Below are positions 32,185 to 43,509 of a DNA stretch of 64,000 bases, in pieces. The stretch's first letter is position 1, and the number at the start of each line of letters is the position of its first letter. Source of the stretch: Sporopachydermia quercuum (Eukaryota; Ascomycota; Sporopachydermiomycetes; Sporopachydermiales; Sporopachydermiaceae); contig BCGN01000001.1 of assembly GCA_001599295.1 (NCBI GenBank), forward strand, positions 496,001 through 560,000, written 5' to 3'. A program made the position numbers and the translations under genes. The notes below the pieces were generated by a model. It saw only the letters and a program-made list of their open reading frames with translations, ran no database searches and had not been told where the DNA came from.

Positions 32185-35100
32185 ATGGATAGAATATCAA
32201 GACGTCGTCTTTCCTACGTTCTTGACTCCACAACGGAGAGCAATGGACATTGTCTTGGAGTCAATGCATTACAAATAGCCAAAAATAGACCAAATGTTTT
32301 ATATTCTGGTGGTAGAGATGGAACTGTTGTAACTTGGGATATTGCACACAAGGATAGTCCTGTGTTGTATCCGTTATCGGAAGCAGGAGATGATGAGTTT
32401 GAAAATGATCCTTATGTTCCCTTAGTTGCTAAGGAGAAAAAACTTACTGGCAAGATTTCCAGTATGTTNGAGAAAGTCAAGAAAGCAAATGAGAAGAATT
32501 CGTCTGCTGAATCGACAAAGCCCCGAAATGCAACTAAACATGTATCACATATACAGCTACATAGTAACTGGATCAATGACATGGTTATAACCAAAAATGA
32601 TGAGACATTAATAACATGTTCAAGTGATTTAACAATTAAATCTTGGAATCCAGAAACAAATGAAATCTCCAGAGTTGGCTCGCATTTAGATTATGTGAAA
32701 TGTCTTGCATACAATCCTAGCAATTCAACAATAGTTTCTGGAGGTCTTGATCATCAAATAATCACTTGGGACCTTGCTTCATCTAAAGGAAAAGTATCAC
32801 AACTTGATAATGGGGATAAAGGAAACAATCCACATGGTTCAATTTATACATTAGCTACATCTCCAGAATCTCATTTGATTGCATCTGGTGGACCTGAATC
32901 AATTATTAAATTGTGGGATTCTCGTTCTCGATCATCTAGTGGCAATTCAATAACCAAACTCATAGGACACACTGATACTATTAGATCATTAATCTTTTCC
33001 CAAGATGCCTCATTATTATTATCTTGCTCATCTGATTGTACTATAAAGCTATGGTCGACTAGTGCTATGAAATTATTGTCAACGTTTGATGTTCATACTG
33101 CCCCTGTATGGTCTCTTTACGCTTCAGACCCAAACCTTGAAGTATTTTATTCGTCTGATAGGGATGGATGTGTGTTTAAAACTGATTTGAGGGCTTTAGA
33201 CAATCATACTGATTATCCAGGCGAATCAACTTTTCTTTTCCAGGAAACAAACTCCGTCCAACGTATACTTCCTACAGAGAATGGGATTTGGACGGCTACC
33301 ACTTCCGAATCATGTATTCATAGATGGAACGATATCGATGTATCATACGTCACTGAAGCTCGGCTTGTTAGAGCAAAACTGGCTGAAGAATGTTTTGATG
33401 AAACATCAAGAAGTCAGCTGAGTTCCAGACCAAGTTCAATATATGATGGTCCATCAATTATTGGTGCATTATTAGGAACTACTGATACAACCTCCTTAAC
33501 ACCTGCACCTACAGTGTTAACCGTACCTATTGATACAGAATCTGATAACAGTGAAGTTGATGAAGATGCAGTTGAAGATTCTGATGATAATGCTACTGAT
33601 GCTGCTGTTGTTACTATTAGAACTAGTTCAGAAGGTAAATTTTCTGATCTNATAACCAATTATGTTACGGTCGCTGGCGAATTATTAGCTCCTATCATTG
33701 AACCAACTGGCCCTATTTCTGGTGAAGCAAACTTGACGTTAGCTCCAATTTTCTCGACACCAATTGAAACATTGGAAGGAAGCTCGGGAGCTATCAAACA
33801 CAGATTACTAGATAATAGGCAACACGTGTTAACTCTTCATACAGATGGCGAAGTTAAACTATTCGATATTGTTAAATGTAAGCTAATACGCAGTCTGGGC
33901 AAAGTCGATATTGATCAAGCGGCAGAGGAATTGTCTGGTAATGAAAGTGTGATCACATGGTGTTCTGTTTCTACAAGAGCAGGAAGCTTAGTTATAACTT
34001 TGGATTCATCTTCTTGTTTTGATGCTGAAATATATCTCGATGAGGTTGTCAAAGGAGCTCCCGATGATCAAAGGTTGAATCTAGGTAAATGGGTTATAAG
34101 AAATCTGCTGAGTAAGGTGTTGGAGGCTGAAATTGAGAGAGATAGGAAATATAGAGAAGCTAAAGTTAAGCCTTCTTTAATTCAGAGGCTATCTTCATCA
34201 CATACACTGGATGAAATATCAAATGTGGGTAAGAAAGAAGTAAAGAAACAAACTGATGATAATACAGGAACTAATGGTTCAGTATCTGGTAGTGGCAATG
34301 GAAACGGCAGCGGCAATTATAATAATGCCAATAACAGCCCTATTATCAATACCAGCACTGGCAGTGAAATTAACCTTACAAGAGGGAAATCAAAATTTAG
34401 ATTTTTAAGTAGATCTAAGTCTACTGTCAAAAACAATAAATCAGATGAAACAAGAACAGCATTACCAACATTGGGATCTTTCTCGACTAATACTCGAGCA
34501 ACTTCTACAAACCCTTCTACATCTAGTGAATCATCAGGAGGCTCTGGATCTCATGCTTCCATTGTCAGTCAAAGTAAACATCAAAGTGTCAGTAGTAATG
34601 GAAGTCAGACACATCATATTCATCATCATCAACACCATCATCATACATATTCTTCTTCATCAATTCTCCCAAAAGATATGGAATCATCATTTTATACTGT
34701 TATTCATAGATTACAGCAACAGTATGATAATATAAATCCTTCATCTACTGCTCAGCCATCTATGCTCAAATTGATCTCAGCTGAGTTTTCTCCCACCGTT
34801 TATATTCCACCAGAAATACGGATCCTTGTGGAAGAAGTAAGGCCTGATGCTGCATGTGCTACGGATGTGTTATCTCTTTCATTTGAAGAAACGGGGTACT
34901 CTGAGAATGTCGATAAACTAGAAAGGTTTTTGCCTAAATGGATAGGAGAAGTTTTGTTAATGGACAGAATACCCTTGAAAGAACAACCTAAGTTGAATTT
35001 CCTTATTCAAGAATGGAAACCTTCAAACTATGATAAAGAAAAGAACAGCAATAGCAGCGGAAGAGAACCGTTGCCTACTATTGCAGGAGCACCTATCAGA

Positions 35101-35337
35101 TTGAATTCTCATAGAATGTTGAGAATTATCAAAGTTCTGCAATACATTGTAGAGAAGTTTGATAAACCCACCCAAGAAATGAAAGATGGATTAAAACCCG
35201 AAGAATGGCTAGAAGTACTATGTCAAGGAAAGGTAGTTCCCTTGCACGCCACTTTGTATTATACAAGAACGCGTTTATGGAAAACAGGTGGTGATCTTGT
35301 ATTATGTTACAGAAGAAAGCAAATACAAGGCAGATAA
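32185..35337 (+). CDS. DUF1: WD40 deubiquitinase cofactor (WDR48/UAF1, yeast Duf1)
   Basis: This 1050-residue protein begins with MDRISRRRLSYVLD and a run of WD40 repeats over about residues 20-400. Examples are YSGGRDGTVVTWDI, CSSDLTIKSWNP, SGGLDHQIITWDL and SGGPESIIKLWD. An acidic loop and a further beta section follow. A low-complexity linker spans about 690-840 and includes Gly/Asn/Ser runs and a His-rich HHIHHHQHHHHTY. The C-terminus (about 850-1048) matches the DUF3337/SUMO-like region of WDR48, ending in a LCYRRK segment. In yeasts Duf1 binds and activates Ubp9 and Ubp13. Two N bases give unknown residues. Length is close to S. cerevisiae Duf1 (about 1100). Confidence 0.92.
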   Translation: MDRISRRRLSYVLDSTTESNGHCLGVNALQIAKNRPNVLYSGGRDGTVVTWDIAHKDSPVLYPLSEAGDDEFENDPYVPLVAKEKKLTGKISSMXEKVKKANEKNSSAESTKPRNATKHVSHIQLHSNWINDMVITKNDETLITCSSDLTIKSWNPETNEISRVGSHLDYVKCLAYNPSNSTIVSGGLDHQIITWDLASSKGKVSQLDNGDKGNNPHGSIYTLATSPESHLIASGGPESIIKLWDSRSRSSSGNSITKLIGHTDTIRSLIFSQDASLLLSCSSDCTIKLWSTSAMKLLSTFDVHTAPVWSLYASDPNLEVFYSSDRDGCVFKTDLRALDNHTDYPGESTFLFQETNSVQRILPTENGIWTATTSESCIHRWNDIDVSYVTEARLVRAKLAEECFDETSRSQLSSRPSSIYDGPSIIGALLGTTDTTSLTPAPTVLTVPIDTESDNSEVDEDAVEDSDDNATDAAVVTIRTSSEGKFSDXITNYVTVAGELLAPIIEPTGPISGEANLTLAPIFSTPIETLEGSSGAIKHRLLDNRQHVLTLHTDGEVKLFDIVKCKLIRSLGKVDIDQAAEELSGNESVITWCSVSTRAGSLVITLDSSSCFDAEIYLDEVVKGAPDDQRLNLGKWVIRNLLSKVLEAEIERDRKYREAKVKPSLIQRLSSSHTLDEISNVGKKEVKKQTDDNTGTNGSVSGSGNGNGSGNYNNANNSPIINTSTGSEINLTRGKSKFRFLSRSKSTVKNNKSDETRTALPTLGSFSTNTRATSTNPSTSSESSGGSGSHASIVSQSKHQSVSSNGSQTHHIHHHQHHHHTYSSSSILPKDMESSFYTVIHRLQQQYDNINPSSTAQPSMLKLISAEFSPTVYIPPEIRILVEEVRPDAACATDVLSLSFEETGYSENVDKLERFLPKWIGEVLLMDRIPLKEQPKLNFLIQEWKPSNYDKEKNSNSSGREPLPTIAGAPIRLNSHRMLRIIKVLQYIVEKFDKPTQEMKDGLKPEEWLEVLCQGKVVPLHATLYYTRTRLWKTGGDLVLCYRRKQIQGR

Positions 35338-36099
35338 TACATGATGAAAGCATTTTGATAAGAATTGATTTAACATACGTATAGGAACATATATAGAAAC
35401 ATGTCTAACGTTCTAAGACTTATGAATAGACAAAGGGAAGTTTGATTTCTGGTTCAAAATGATTGATTGAATTCGGGCAATAAACATACGTTTATCATCC
35501 AAATACTTAGCAATCAAAATTTTTTAGATCATACATTATGAAAATACCTATCTATAGATCTACATATAGTAGGAGAGCGGGCAATGAAAACCATTCATTG
35601 TCTTCGAAGAAAGCCTATTGACTNTACATGGGGAGACATTTGACGATAACTATATATTTTTGAAAGTGAAGTTATAGAAATTAACTCTTCCTAAATTTTA
35701 TTTTCGAATATAATTGCAATTAATCCTAGTATTAATCTGAATCATTTATTTGTTCGCTCTTTAATTCTCCTTCAGTTGTCTTTTATCAATCAAAGAAGTA
35801 GTATTTCCGAAATTTCCTCTATCGCACATAGTATCCGAAATAGTCTTTAATCATTTCCTTTTTGATCTTCTTATAATCATGCCCTAGACTTTAGGTTTCT
35901 TCTATTTCTATCTCTTTCCATCTCTTTCTTTCCTTTCTTTGTTTGTCTAGTGATATCTATCAAACATTGCTTCATGGAATAATACCATACTAGAAGTTTT
36001 CATAGTTTTTCAAACATATAAGTATGTTCGTATATCTGACAGCTGTTCAGCAGTAAGAACTCTATCATATAACAAAAGCACTATCATTCTATATCTATA
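35338..36099. promoter_or_regulatory. Tandem spacer DUF1 to RIB7
   Basis: It contains the DUF1 3' end and the RIB7 promoter. A pyrimidine-rich block at about 35890-35945 precedes RIB7. No gene is seen. Confidence 0.45.
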
Positions 36100-36879
36100 A
36101 TGGCCCCACTCATCCCTCTACCAGTGTCTCTGAAACCGTTCCTAGAGCCTTATCTACCAGTTACCGATTCTCCTGCATCAGAAACTCAAATTCCTTTCAT
36201 TACATTAACTTACGCTTGCTCTCTGGACTCTCGAATTTCTTCAAAGCCGGGCGTTCAGACAGTGATATCTCATTTGGAAACCAAGGCAATGACGCATTAC
36301 GTTCGTAAACATCATGATGCAATTCTAGTAGGAGCTGGAACATTCTCTGCGGATGATCCAGGGCTCAGTTGCAGATTCCCTTACACACAGAAGCAAATAA
36401 GACCTGTCATTGTTGATCCAAAATTTAGATCTGGATTAAATAAAGATTCAAGAGTGATGAAAAATGCGCAAACCGCTGAGGGTTTAGCGCCTTACTTGAT
36501 TGTCAGTGAAGAGGTGAGTACTTCCAGTGACAATTCGTTGCTAGCATCATTAAAATCGGATTTGGAAAAATTAGGTGGGAAAATCATAACGATACCTGTT
36601 GATAACAATAATAGATTTGACTGGAAGGTTTTATTTTTTGAATTATCTGCATTGGGTATAAAATCGGTAATGGTTGAAGGTGGAGCTAACGTGATTAATG
36701 ATTTATTGAGGAAAGCACAGAATGGTGATATTACGATCAACACATTGGTGGTAACTATAGGGCCAATATATCTGGGAGCAGAGGGCGTGGAAGTTGCCCC
36801 AGTAGGTACTGTCAAACTAACGGATGTTTCCTGGTGGACAGGAACGCAGGATGCTGTACTAGCAGCACGTATTGGATAG
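36100..36879 (+). CDS. RIB7: Riboflavin biosynthesis pyrimidinone-phosphate reductase
   Basis: The 259-residue protein is the 2,5-diamino-6-ribosylamino-4(3H)-pyrimidinone 5'-phosphate reductase. It is the second step of the fungal riboflavin pathway and uses NADPH. Family marks are LTYACSLDSRIS, the segment TKAMTHYVRKHHDAILVGAG followed by T.SADDPGLSCR, and the C-terminal GIKSVMVEGGANVIN followed by IGPIYLGAEG. The fold is that of RibD-C/dihydrofolate reductase. Length agrees with Rib7 of S. cerevisiae (244) given a slightly longer start. No targeting signal is seen, so cytosolic. Confidence 0.94.
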   Translation: MAPLIPLPVSLKPFLEPYLPVTDSPASETQIPFITLTYACSLDSRISSKPGVQTVISHLETKAMTHYVRKHHDAILVGAGTFSADDPGLSCRFPYTQKQIRPVIVDPKFRSGLNKDSRVMKNAQTAEGLAPYLIVSEEVSTSSDNSLLASLKSDLEKLGGKIITIPVDNNNRFDWKVLFFELSALGIKSVMVEGGANVINDLLRKAQNGDITINTLVVTIGPIYLGAEGVEVAPVGTVKLTDVSWWTGTQDAVLAARIG

Positions 36880-37072
36880 GCAAATGTAAATAAGCGATTA
36901 GCCGTAGCAACATTGATTGATGATAATTGGAAAATAGTTAATTTGAGGATTATTATACAGTTTCAATTTTTTTCTCTATGTAAAGGAAGAAAGCACAAGT
37001 CATTGTATGACATACTGTTACATGCATATTATATGACTTTCCTTATTTCGTTTTATCTCGTCGTTAGCAAGT

Positions 37073-37790
37073 TTATATGCATATTCGGTAACTTGCGTAT
37101 CTACCACTGGTTTCACTTCTTCTGATGATTTTAACGATTTGACCTCTTTTCAATCCCAGATAGCGAGCCACAGGATCTTCACGCTGAATTCTAGGAAGTT
37201 GACTTTCTTTCAATCTATATCTTTGTAATAACTCTTTCTTTTCAGCTGATGACAATCGGATATGTCTAGGGACTAATTCATGGTGTGTGATGTTTACCAC
37301 TAAATCAGCTTCTTGGAAAATTTCAATAGTGGCTGGAGCGACAGTAGGAATTAATTTAGTAGCCGATGGAGTCAAACTTTGTTCGTAGATAAATATACCG
37401 GTCTGAAAATTCTTCTCAGCAATATGTAAACAGAATGTTCTCATGGTTTTAACACCAACAGCTGCTTCAGGGCAGAACTCCACCCATAAAGGTCCCAATT
37501 CAGGGAACTTTTCTGCAGCCTCAGGTGTAGGATTAGCTTGAAATGATAGAATTTTCCGTTCTGGCTCTCCCATAACATTGCAATATGTTGCTCTGAACTG
37601 GTCTAATGTTAAGCTTATTTCTTCTTCCGATATATTATAACCCTACAATATTCGTATTAGTATAATATTCTTATCATCATATCTTCACTCCTGTTAGGTT
37701 AACAATAACACTTACTCTGTCTCTAACCATCTCCTTGATAGTCTTATAGACTCTAAAAAGTTTTGAAGCTTTTCTCTCTGTTTCTGACAT
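37073..37790 (-). CDS. RPB5: RNA polymerase I/II/III common subunit Rpb5 (ABC27), 2 exons
   Basis: Exon 1 is 37790-37716 (25 codons, [20 protein letters not shown]...) and exon 2 is 37642-37073. The 73-nt intron has a GTAAGT donor, TACTAAT branch and TAG acceptor. The 214-residue product (215 in S. cerevisiae) has the jaw N-domain with [15 protein letters not shown] and the Rpb5 C-domain. The C-domain carries [27 protein letters not shown], and an [13 protein letters not shown] end. It is shared by all three nuclear polymerases. It ends 193 bases from the RIB7 stop, in convergent orientation. Confidence 0.96.
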
Positions 37791-39193
37791 GTTGACTTAG
37801 AATTTTTATAATTATGAGATGAGTGATATTGATGACTGAAATTCCCTTTTAGTACAGTTTGAATATCTTGACTCCTTTTATGGTTATAATAATCAGTATG
37901 TGTTGATTTGATTTGATGAACTTTGAGATTAGTGACAAATATCTCCAATATTCTCTCTTTCTTTTTTTCTTTCTTTCTTTCTTTCTCGAGTGTGTTTCCT
38001 CTCTTTGTTGTGATCTTAATACTTTTCTTCTTCTAGTAGCAACAACTGAACCTATTTCTCTTTATTTCACAACTGTTCGCTGCATAAAATATTACTATCC
38101 TTATTAATGCCATGCAATCTTGAATCAATTTCAATGTAAATTCAACCTTTATTCACCCTTTTTCTATCAACTGTGATACTAAAATGCTCCCCTGGAAAAG
38201 TGAAGATAGGTTATGACAAAAAGGCCATTATCTAGTATTATCTACTACTCTACTTTGGTTAATTGATAGAAACATTAGATAGATTAATTCTTTTCTCTCA
38301 CTAAAAAAGGTGGATAGTAAATAAACCATGATGAGGAGGGTGGAAATAATTTTTTGACTTTGGAACTACTTAGTGCTTAAAATTACTTAGCGGTATCATT
38401 ATTACTCTTAAGTTGGAAAAAGATTATTAGTATGCAAGGTATTGATAAGAGAGTATAAGAAGAAAAAGATACAAAAATTGCTGAAAACAGTTTGTTCATA
38501 GGTATATAAGGTGTTAATAAGTTATATTGACCCTAAAATGTTTTCTACTAAAGGTTTGGAGCTTTGAATTAGAACTGATTGGAGACTGCCGTGGGAGAAC
38601 TGTAATATCTCATTGATTGATCTAGAATTTTATATAGTAATAAGATAATCACATATGGTGTCGTATTCATTTTTAAGCTTGTTTGTTTGAAATAATTAGC
38701 ACGGGACTTTAATTATCATAATCTTGATAATATGCTGTTCTTACGCCTTTGCTTTAGACTTGTCTGATAAAAGTTTCTCTTACCTCCATGTGCATGTGAA
38801 AATCTGGAAACATTGATCCTAATAGTGATATCAGTGTTATCAACTACTATGCAGCATATAAGTGGAACCGAGATATCTATTCCTTGATTGCACTCCGAAT
38901 TCATACATCAAATTAAATGTGCTATGAAAATTGAGTACCTTTTACTTATTTTACCTATTTTACCTATCTTTTACGTTGCAATAAAACCATTCTTCAAATG
39001 CAACCCACTACTTAAGAAGATACTATTCACACAATTGATGCTGACGTGAACAGAAATACGCATCTGCATTGTCATCTTCACAAGTGAATGATGAAAAGTA
39101 TATGATAAATAGGCCATTCTGGTTGAGCCATTCTTCGCCGGTGTATCATTGAGAAGGCAACAATCTCTGGACCATCTGAAAAACAGTTGAAAA
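37791..39193. other. Divergent spacer RPB5 / MFAP1-like gene
   Basis: A TTTC-rich microsatellite lies close to RPB5. Beyond it, 1.2 kb hold only short frames of at most 89 codons that overlap each other. The function of the large spacer is unclear. Confidence 0.4.
37951..37986. repeat. (TTTC)n-type pyrimidine microsatellite
   Basis: About 36 bases of imperfect TTTC and TCTC repeats lie 160 bases upstream of the RPB5 start. On the gene's strand this is GAAA-rich, as in nucleosome-depleted yeast promoters. Confidence 0.8.
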
Positions 39194-40374
39194 ATGGTTC
39201 CCAAGAAAACAACCAGATATTTTCCTGGGAAAGCTGACAAGGCACAACAGACGTCAAACTTCGACTCATCTTCAGATTCAAATGGATCTGAAATCGAAAA
39301 TGAAGTTCAAGTAACAGAAGTGAAGAGCCAACCCAAAGATAGAAGGGTTCAAGGAATTCCAGGCAATAAGAATTTGCCAACAGAGGGAAATGGGAATAGG
39401 CTACAAATAAACAAGACAGAACAAAAAGAAGAGAGCAGTGAATCTGAAGGAAACGAATGCGAGGAGTCTTCTGATGAACAAACAAATAGCGGTGACAACA
39501 AAAGGGACTCAGACAGCAAAGAAGACTCATCAGAATCGGATACAGACGAAGAATCAGAATCAGGATCGGAATCATCAGACTCTAATGTACTAATACGACC
39601 AGTGTTCATTTCAAAGTAAGTAATTATTTGCTAATCAATAAGATAAATTTATCCGTTCTGTGAGCAAAATGTCTAACCATATACATCTACAGGAAATCAA
39701 GAGCCACGAAAAAAAAAGGACAACAGAACGAGCAAGAAAAGGCGAGGTTAAAAGAACAAAGTATCAAAGAAATAGAACAGCACATAAAGCGGCAACAAAA
39801 TGAGATGAGCAGAGACGAATCAACAGAAGATTTGCAAGGTGTGGATGATACGGATGACTTAGATCCTGAACAAGAGAAAGCTGCATGGAAACTACGAGAA
39901 CTAAAGAGAGTTAAAAGAGAAAGAGAGCAACTTGAAGCAAAAGAAAATGAACTGGAAGAACTAGAAGCTCGTCGTTCGATGACCGAAGAAGAAAAAGAAG
40001 CTGAAGCGCGGAAGAAAATCGAAAAAGAGAAAAAAGAAAGAATGGAAAGAAACACGCCATACATACAAAAATACTATCACAAAGGTGCATATTATAGCGA
40101 GAAAGACTCTGAGCTATTCAATCGAGACTTAAATGACCCCAAACAGGACGAATTCCAAAACAGAACGATACCACCCAAAGCTTTACAGGTTAGGGATTCA
40201 ACTCAAGGGTTGAAAGGTAAAACGAAGTACAGAAGTTTAGCAGAAGAAGACACAAGTCGAGGCTCTTATCGATTTGCATTCACCCGATTCAATTCCTCAA
40301 ATACATATGGTTCCAAACGGAATGCTCATGATAGAGGTGAGCATAATGATGATCACAAGAGAAGAAGGTCATAG
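39194..40374 (+). CDS. MFAP1-like spliceosomal protein, 2 exons
   Basis: Exons 39194-39615 and 39693-40374 flank a 77-nt intron (GTAAGT donor, GTCTAAC branch, CTACAG acceptor). The 367-residue product aligns with human MFAP1. An N-terminal RYFPGK matches RYVSGK. A long acidic Ser/Glu/Asp region (about 85-135) leads to LIRPVFISKK (human LKPVFIRKK), which is rebuilt by the splice. Then come a charged coiled coil with AAWKLRELKRVKRERE, the hallmark YIQKYYHKGAYY, and KTKYRSLAEEDTS. MFAP1 joins the tri-snRNP/B complex with PRP38. S. cerevisiae has only the divergent Spp381. The sequence is highly charged, with no membrane segment. Domain identity is clear; its exact partners here are inferred. Confidence 0.92.
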
Positions 40375-40564
40375 AGACACATCCAAAAAACCAACACCCT
40401 TAACTCATCCCTGTATATTATAGCGAAAAAATACATCAAAAGGCGTACCAGAGATTTGTTATATACAACATTTTTTAGTTTATCAGTCAATCGAAGTTCG
40501 TTATCTTATTCCATTTACTAGCATAATCTCGTTTGTATCAACTTTTTGTTTCATACTAACTTAC

Positions 40565-40813
40565 CAATTCATCCATTTCAAGTCTCATCTCAACATGCTG
40601 AACGCTACCCCAAGAAACTCCGATAAGAATGTGTCCAAACAGAGGTTCTATCTTGAAGGCTGGTACCCTATTCAGCCACCAACGAGATAAGAAAGTGATA
40701 TGGTTCTTTCGTGTATGAGGTGTTTCATTGATACCATCCTTAGTAATGCATGATTGTGACAATGTTTTGCTTAATTCAATTAAAGAGTAAAAGTAATACT
40801 TGAGTCCAAACAT
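40565..40813 (-). CDS. Probable exon of an unrecognised spliced gene
   Basis: The frame of 83 codons reads as folded protein: MFGLKYYFYSLIELSKTLSQ, then FLSRWWLNRVPAFKIE and HILIGVSWGSVQHVEMRLE. It ends exactly at a perfect GTAAGT donor at 40564-40559 after DEL, and unspliced it would stop two codons later. A possible acceptor (TATACAG) at 40411 would add one codon before a stop. The frame is also open upstream of the ATG back to 40837, so the true start may lie in a further exon under the PRC1 promoter. No family is recognised. Confidence 0.5.
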
Positions 40814-40932
40814 GAAATCTGATGGGAGAGAACAAATGCACTACTGAAATTTAATATAATATATAGATCATAAACTCATCTAAGCTTCTGCACTGGACGA
40901 TTTCAATATAGGAGAAAGATCAGACATAAACA

Positions 40933-42582
40933 ATGAAGATCAGCTTCACAGCTTGGCTCTCAATTGCCATTCATCTTTACGCAACGAAGTCAACAGCAAT
41001 TGATATTCCAAAGTTTGATTTGTTTAAAAATGAGGAGCAGAGTGTCTTGGGTCGATTGAAATCAATGTTGTCTCATGCTCCATTGAACACAGAACCTGAA
41101 CTCACATTACTAGAACAAGCAAAGGAAGTATTTGGCAATGAAGAAATTTTATCCAACGGGGAGATTCTCAATATGTGGAAAGAAACTGAAGAGTTGCTAG
41201 ATGATGATTATAAAAAACGAATCAAGTTCACCAAAGAACCTAAGAAGATTGACGAAGAAGTTAAATCTAAGATTGTATGGGACAAAGTTGTTACTGATGA
41301 GAAGTTCCCCGACCATCAATTGAGAATCAAATCACCTAATCCCATTGCCACAGGTGTTGACAATGTCAAGCAATATTCAGGATATATTGATGTCGACGAA
41401 GAAAACAAAAAACATTTGTTTTTCTGGTTTTTTGAATCACGAAACGATCCAGTAAATGATCCAGTTGTTTTATGGCTCAATGGCGGACCAGGCTGCTCAT
41501 CGTTGACTGGATTATTGTTTGAGCTGGGATCATCATCCATTAATAGTGCAGCACAACCAGTAAATAATCCTTATTCATGGAACTCCAATGCAAGCGTTAT
41601 TTATCTTGACCAACCTATCAATGTTGGGTATTCCTATTCTGAAGAGTCAGTCACTTCAACTTCTGCTGCAAGTAAAGATGTTTACGCTTTCCTCTCTTTA
41701 TTTTTCTTGACTTTCCCTGAATACAGAACCCTGCCATTCCATATTGCTGGAGAATCATATGCTGGTCATTATATTCCTAAATTTGCATCTGAGATAATCA
41801 ATCATGAAGATAGGGAATTTAACTTGACCTCTGTGTTAATAGGAAATGGTATTACTGACGCTAGAATCCAGTATGGCTACTATGAGCCCATGGCATGTGG
41901 AAAAGGAGGGGTGCCTTCTGTTTTATCACCTGATGACTGTGAATCAATGAAATCTGCTTATGCCAGATGCAAACGTTTAATCGAAGCCTGCTACAAATAT
42001 CAAAATGCGTTTGCTTGTGTTCCTGGTAATTTATATTGTGAAAATGCCCTCATGTCGGCATTTGATAAAACTGGTCTCAACTACTACGATATGCGGATTA
42101 AGTGTGATTCCGAAACTGACAATTGCTATAAAGGATTGGATTACGTTGATCAGTTTTTGAATAAAGAAGAGGTTAAGATAGCATTAGGGGCCGAAGTTCA
42201 AACCTACGCTGGTTGTTCTGATGATGTGTTTGCTGCATTTGGTAACACTGGTGATGAAATGAAACCTTTCCAGCAATACGTTACTGAATTGTTAGACAAT
42301 GAAATTCCCGTATTATTATATGAAGGTGACAAGGATTTTATTTGCAATTGGTTAGGAAATCAAGCGTGGAGCAATGCGCTAGAATGGCATGATCAAGAAG
42401 GATTCAACGAGGCACCATTCTCACCTGTTATCTTGGACGATAAACAAATAGGTACAGCTAAAAGTTCATCTAATTTTACATTCTTAAGAGTGTATGATGC
42501 AGGTCACATGGTGCCTCACGACCAGCCAGAAGCCTCACTATACTTTTTGAATGAATGGTTATCTGGAAACTATGAATTCTAA
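40933..42582 (+). CDS. PRC1: Vacuolar serine carboxypeptidase Y
   Basis: The 549-residue preproenzyme starts with a signal peptide (about residues 1-22, ending in STA). A propeptide to about residue 130 and then the S10 serine carboxypeptidase domain follow. The opening [20 protein letters not shown] and the oxyanion region [10 protein letters not shown] are present. The catalytic Ser275 is in [10 protein letters not shown], the catalytic Asp in [12 protein letters not shown], and the His in [11 protein letters not shown]. Several Cys pairs match the CPY disulfides. The enzyme removes C-terminal residues from peptides in the vacuole. Leu198 (FELGSSS) is encoded by CTG, at a leucine conserved in CPY. 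Together with PBI2 it represents the vacuolar protease system in this window. Confidence 0.96.
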   Translation: MKISFTAWLSIAIHLYATKSTAIDIPKFDLFKNEEQSVLGRLKSMLSHAPLNTEPELTLLEQAKEVFGNEEILSNGEILNMWKETEELLDDDYKKRIKFTKEPKKIDEEVKSKIVWDKVVTDEKFPDHQLRIKSPNPIATGVDNVKQYSGYIDVDEENKKHLFFWFFESRNDPVNDPVVLWLNGGPGCSSLTGLLFELGSSSINSAAQPVNNPYSWNSNASVIYLDQPINVGYSYSEESVTSTSAASKDVYAFLSLFFLTFPEYRTLPFHIAGESYAGHYIPKFASEIINHEDREFNLTSVLIGNGITDARIQYGYYEPMACGKGGVPSVLSPDDCESMKSAYARCKRLIEACYKYQNAFACVPGNLYCENALMSAFDKTGLNYYDMRIKCDSETDNCYKGLDYVDQFLNKEEVKIALGAEVQTYAGCSDDVFAAFGNTGDEMKPFQQYVTELLDNEIPVLLYEGDKDFICNWLGNQAWSNALEWHDQEGFNEAPFSPVILDDKQIGTAKSSSNFTFLRVYDAGHMVPHDQPEASLYFLNEWLSGNYEF

Positions 42583-42924
42583 TAGTTGATAAACCTGGAC
42601 CATAAATGTATCCAAATAAGGGAATACTTTGACAGTTATTACATATAATAGTTACATATAATAAAATGTTGACAGTTACTCAACTCAGTAGTACAGTTTA
42701 GCTTTCTAGATACCGTCAATCACAAACTTACAAATGCATATACGACAGACCAATAATCGAACATTATATAAGCAAATACTAACTTCACTATGTAGGGAAT
42801 TGTAATATTAGTTCAGCCTCTTTCGATAAATGTGTCGAATAATACTGGTATGCCGGCAACATTAATTCTAAAGACAAAAGGAATGTTCAACAATTAGATT
42901 CAATATCGATTGGAAACATGTACT
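42583..42924. other. Convergent spacer PRC1 / PFY1
   Basis: AT-rich 3' ends with a short TTACATATAATA direct repeat near 42640-42663. No gene is seen. Confidence 0.5.
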
Positions 42925-43509
42925 CTAGTATTGTACACTAATTAAGTAATCAGCTAATTGTTCTACAACTTTGGTTGCTTCACCAGGCTGGATACCAGCT
43001 GGATAATGAGCAATCAGAATAGTTTGCTTAGTACGGACAGCAACGATTCCTTCAGCATCGTGCTTACCATAAATACTTCTATCGTCTGCTCTAAGAAGAA
43101 AATACTTTTGTCCTTGAACGTGTAAACCAGCAGCTTGTAAATTGCTTGGATTGTCAAACCCAGATGCTAATTCAGCAATTTCTGAACCACCCAACTGTGT
43201 TTAAACCGGTTAGTACGAATACGAGTCACAACATTAAACTGCGAAGAGCAGGAGCCCAAGCTAATTAGCCTGAGCTCAATTCAACTTACAGTAAAACCAG
43301 CTGATGAGGCCCAGACCGCATCTCCAGCCTTAGAGTAGATTGCAGCCTTGTCGATCTTTTGAGAACCGATCAAGTTATCAACGTATGCTGTAACAATATG
43401 TTAGTATTTGCTGCTAATCATGCGAACTCAATCACTGATACAATAGAGAAGATGCATGATAGNAATTACCATCATATCACAAAAAAAAACCCCTACCTTG
43501 CCATGACAT
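42925..43509 (-). CDS. PFY1: Profilin, 3 exons
   Basis: Exons are 43509-43497 (13 nt), 43387-43290 and 43194-42925. Intron 1 (109 nt) has a GTAGGG donor and an ACAG acceptor. Intron 2 (95 nt) has GTAAGT and ACACAG. The 126-residue product, the same length as S. cerevisiae profilin, starts [20 protein letters not shown] and continues with [10 protein letters not shown] and [13 protein letters not shown]. The C-terminal half has [19 protein letters not shown].. and ends with the actin/poly-proline binding helix ..[13 protein letters not shown]. It binds monomeric actin and formin poly-proline tracts. The donor of the first intron is unusual (GTAGGG), but the four-residue first exon MSWQ is the expected profilin start. 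Confidence 0.95.
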
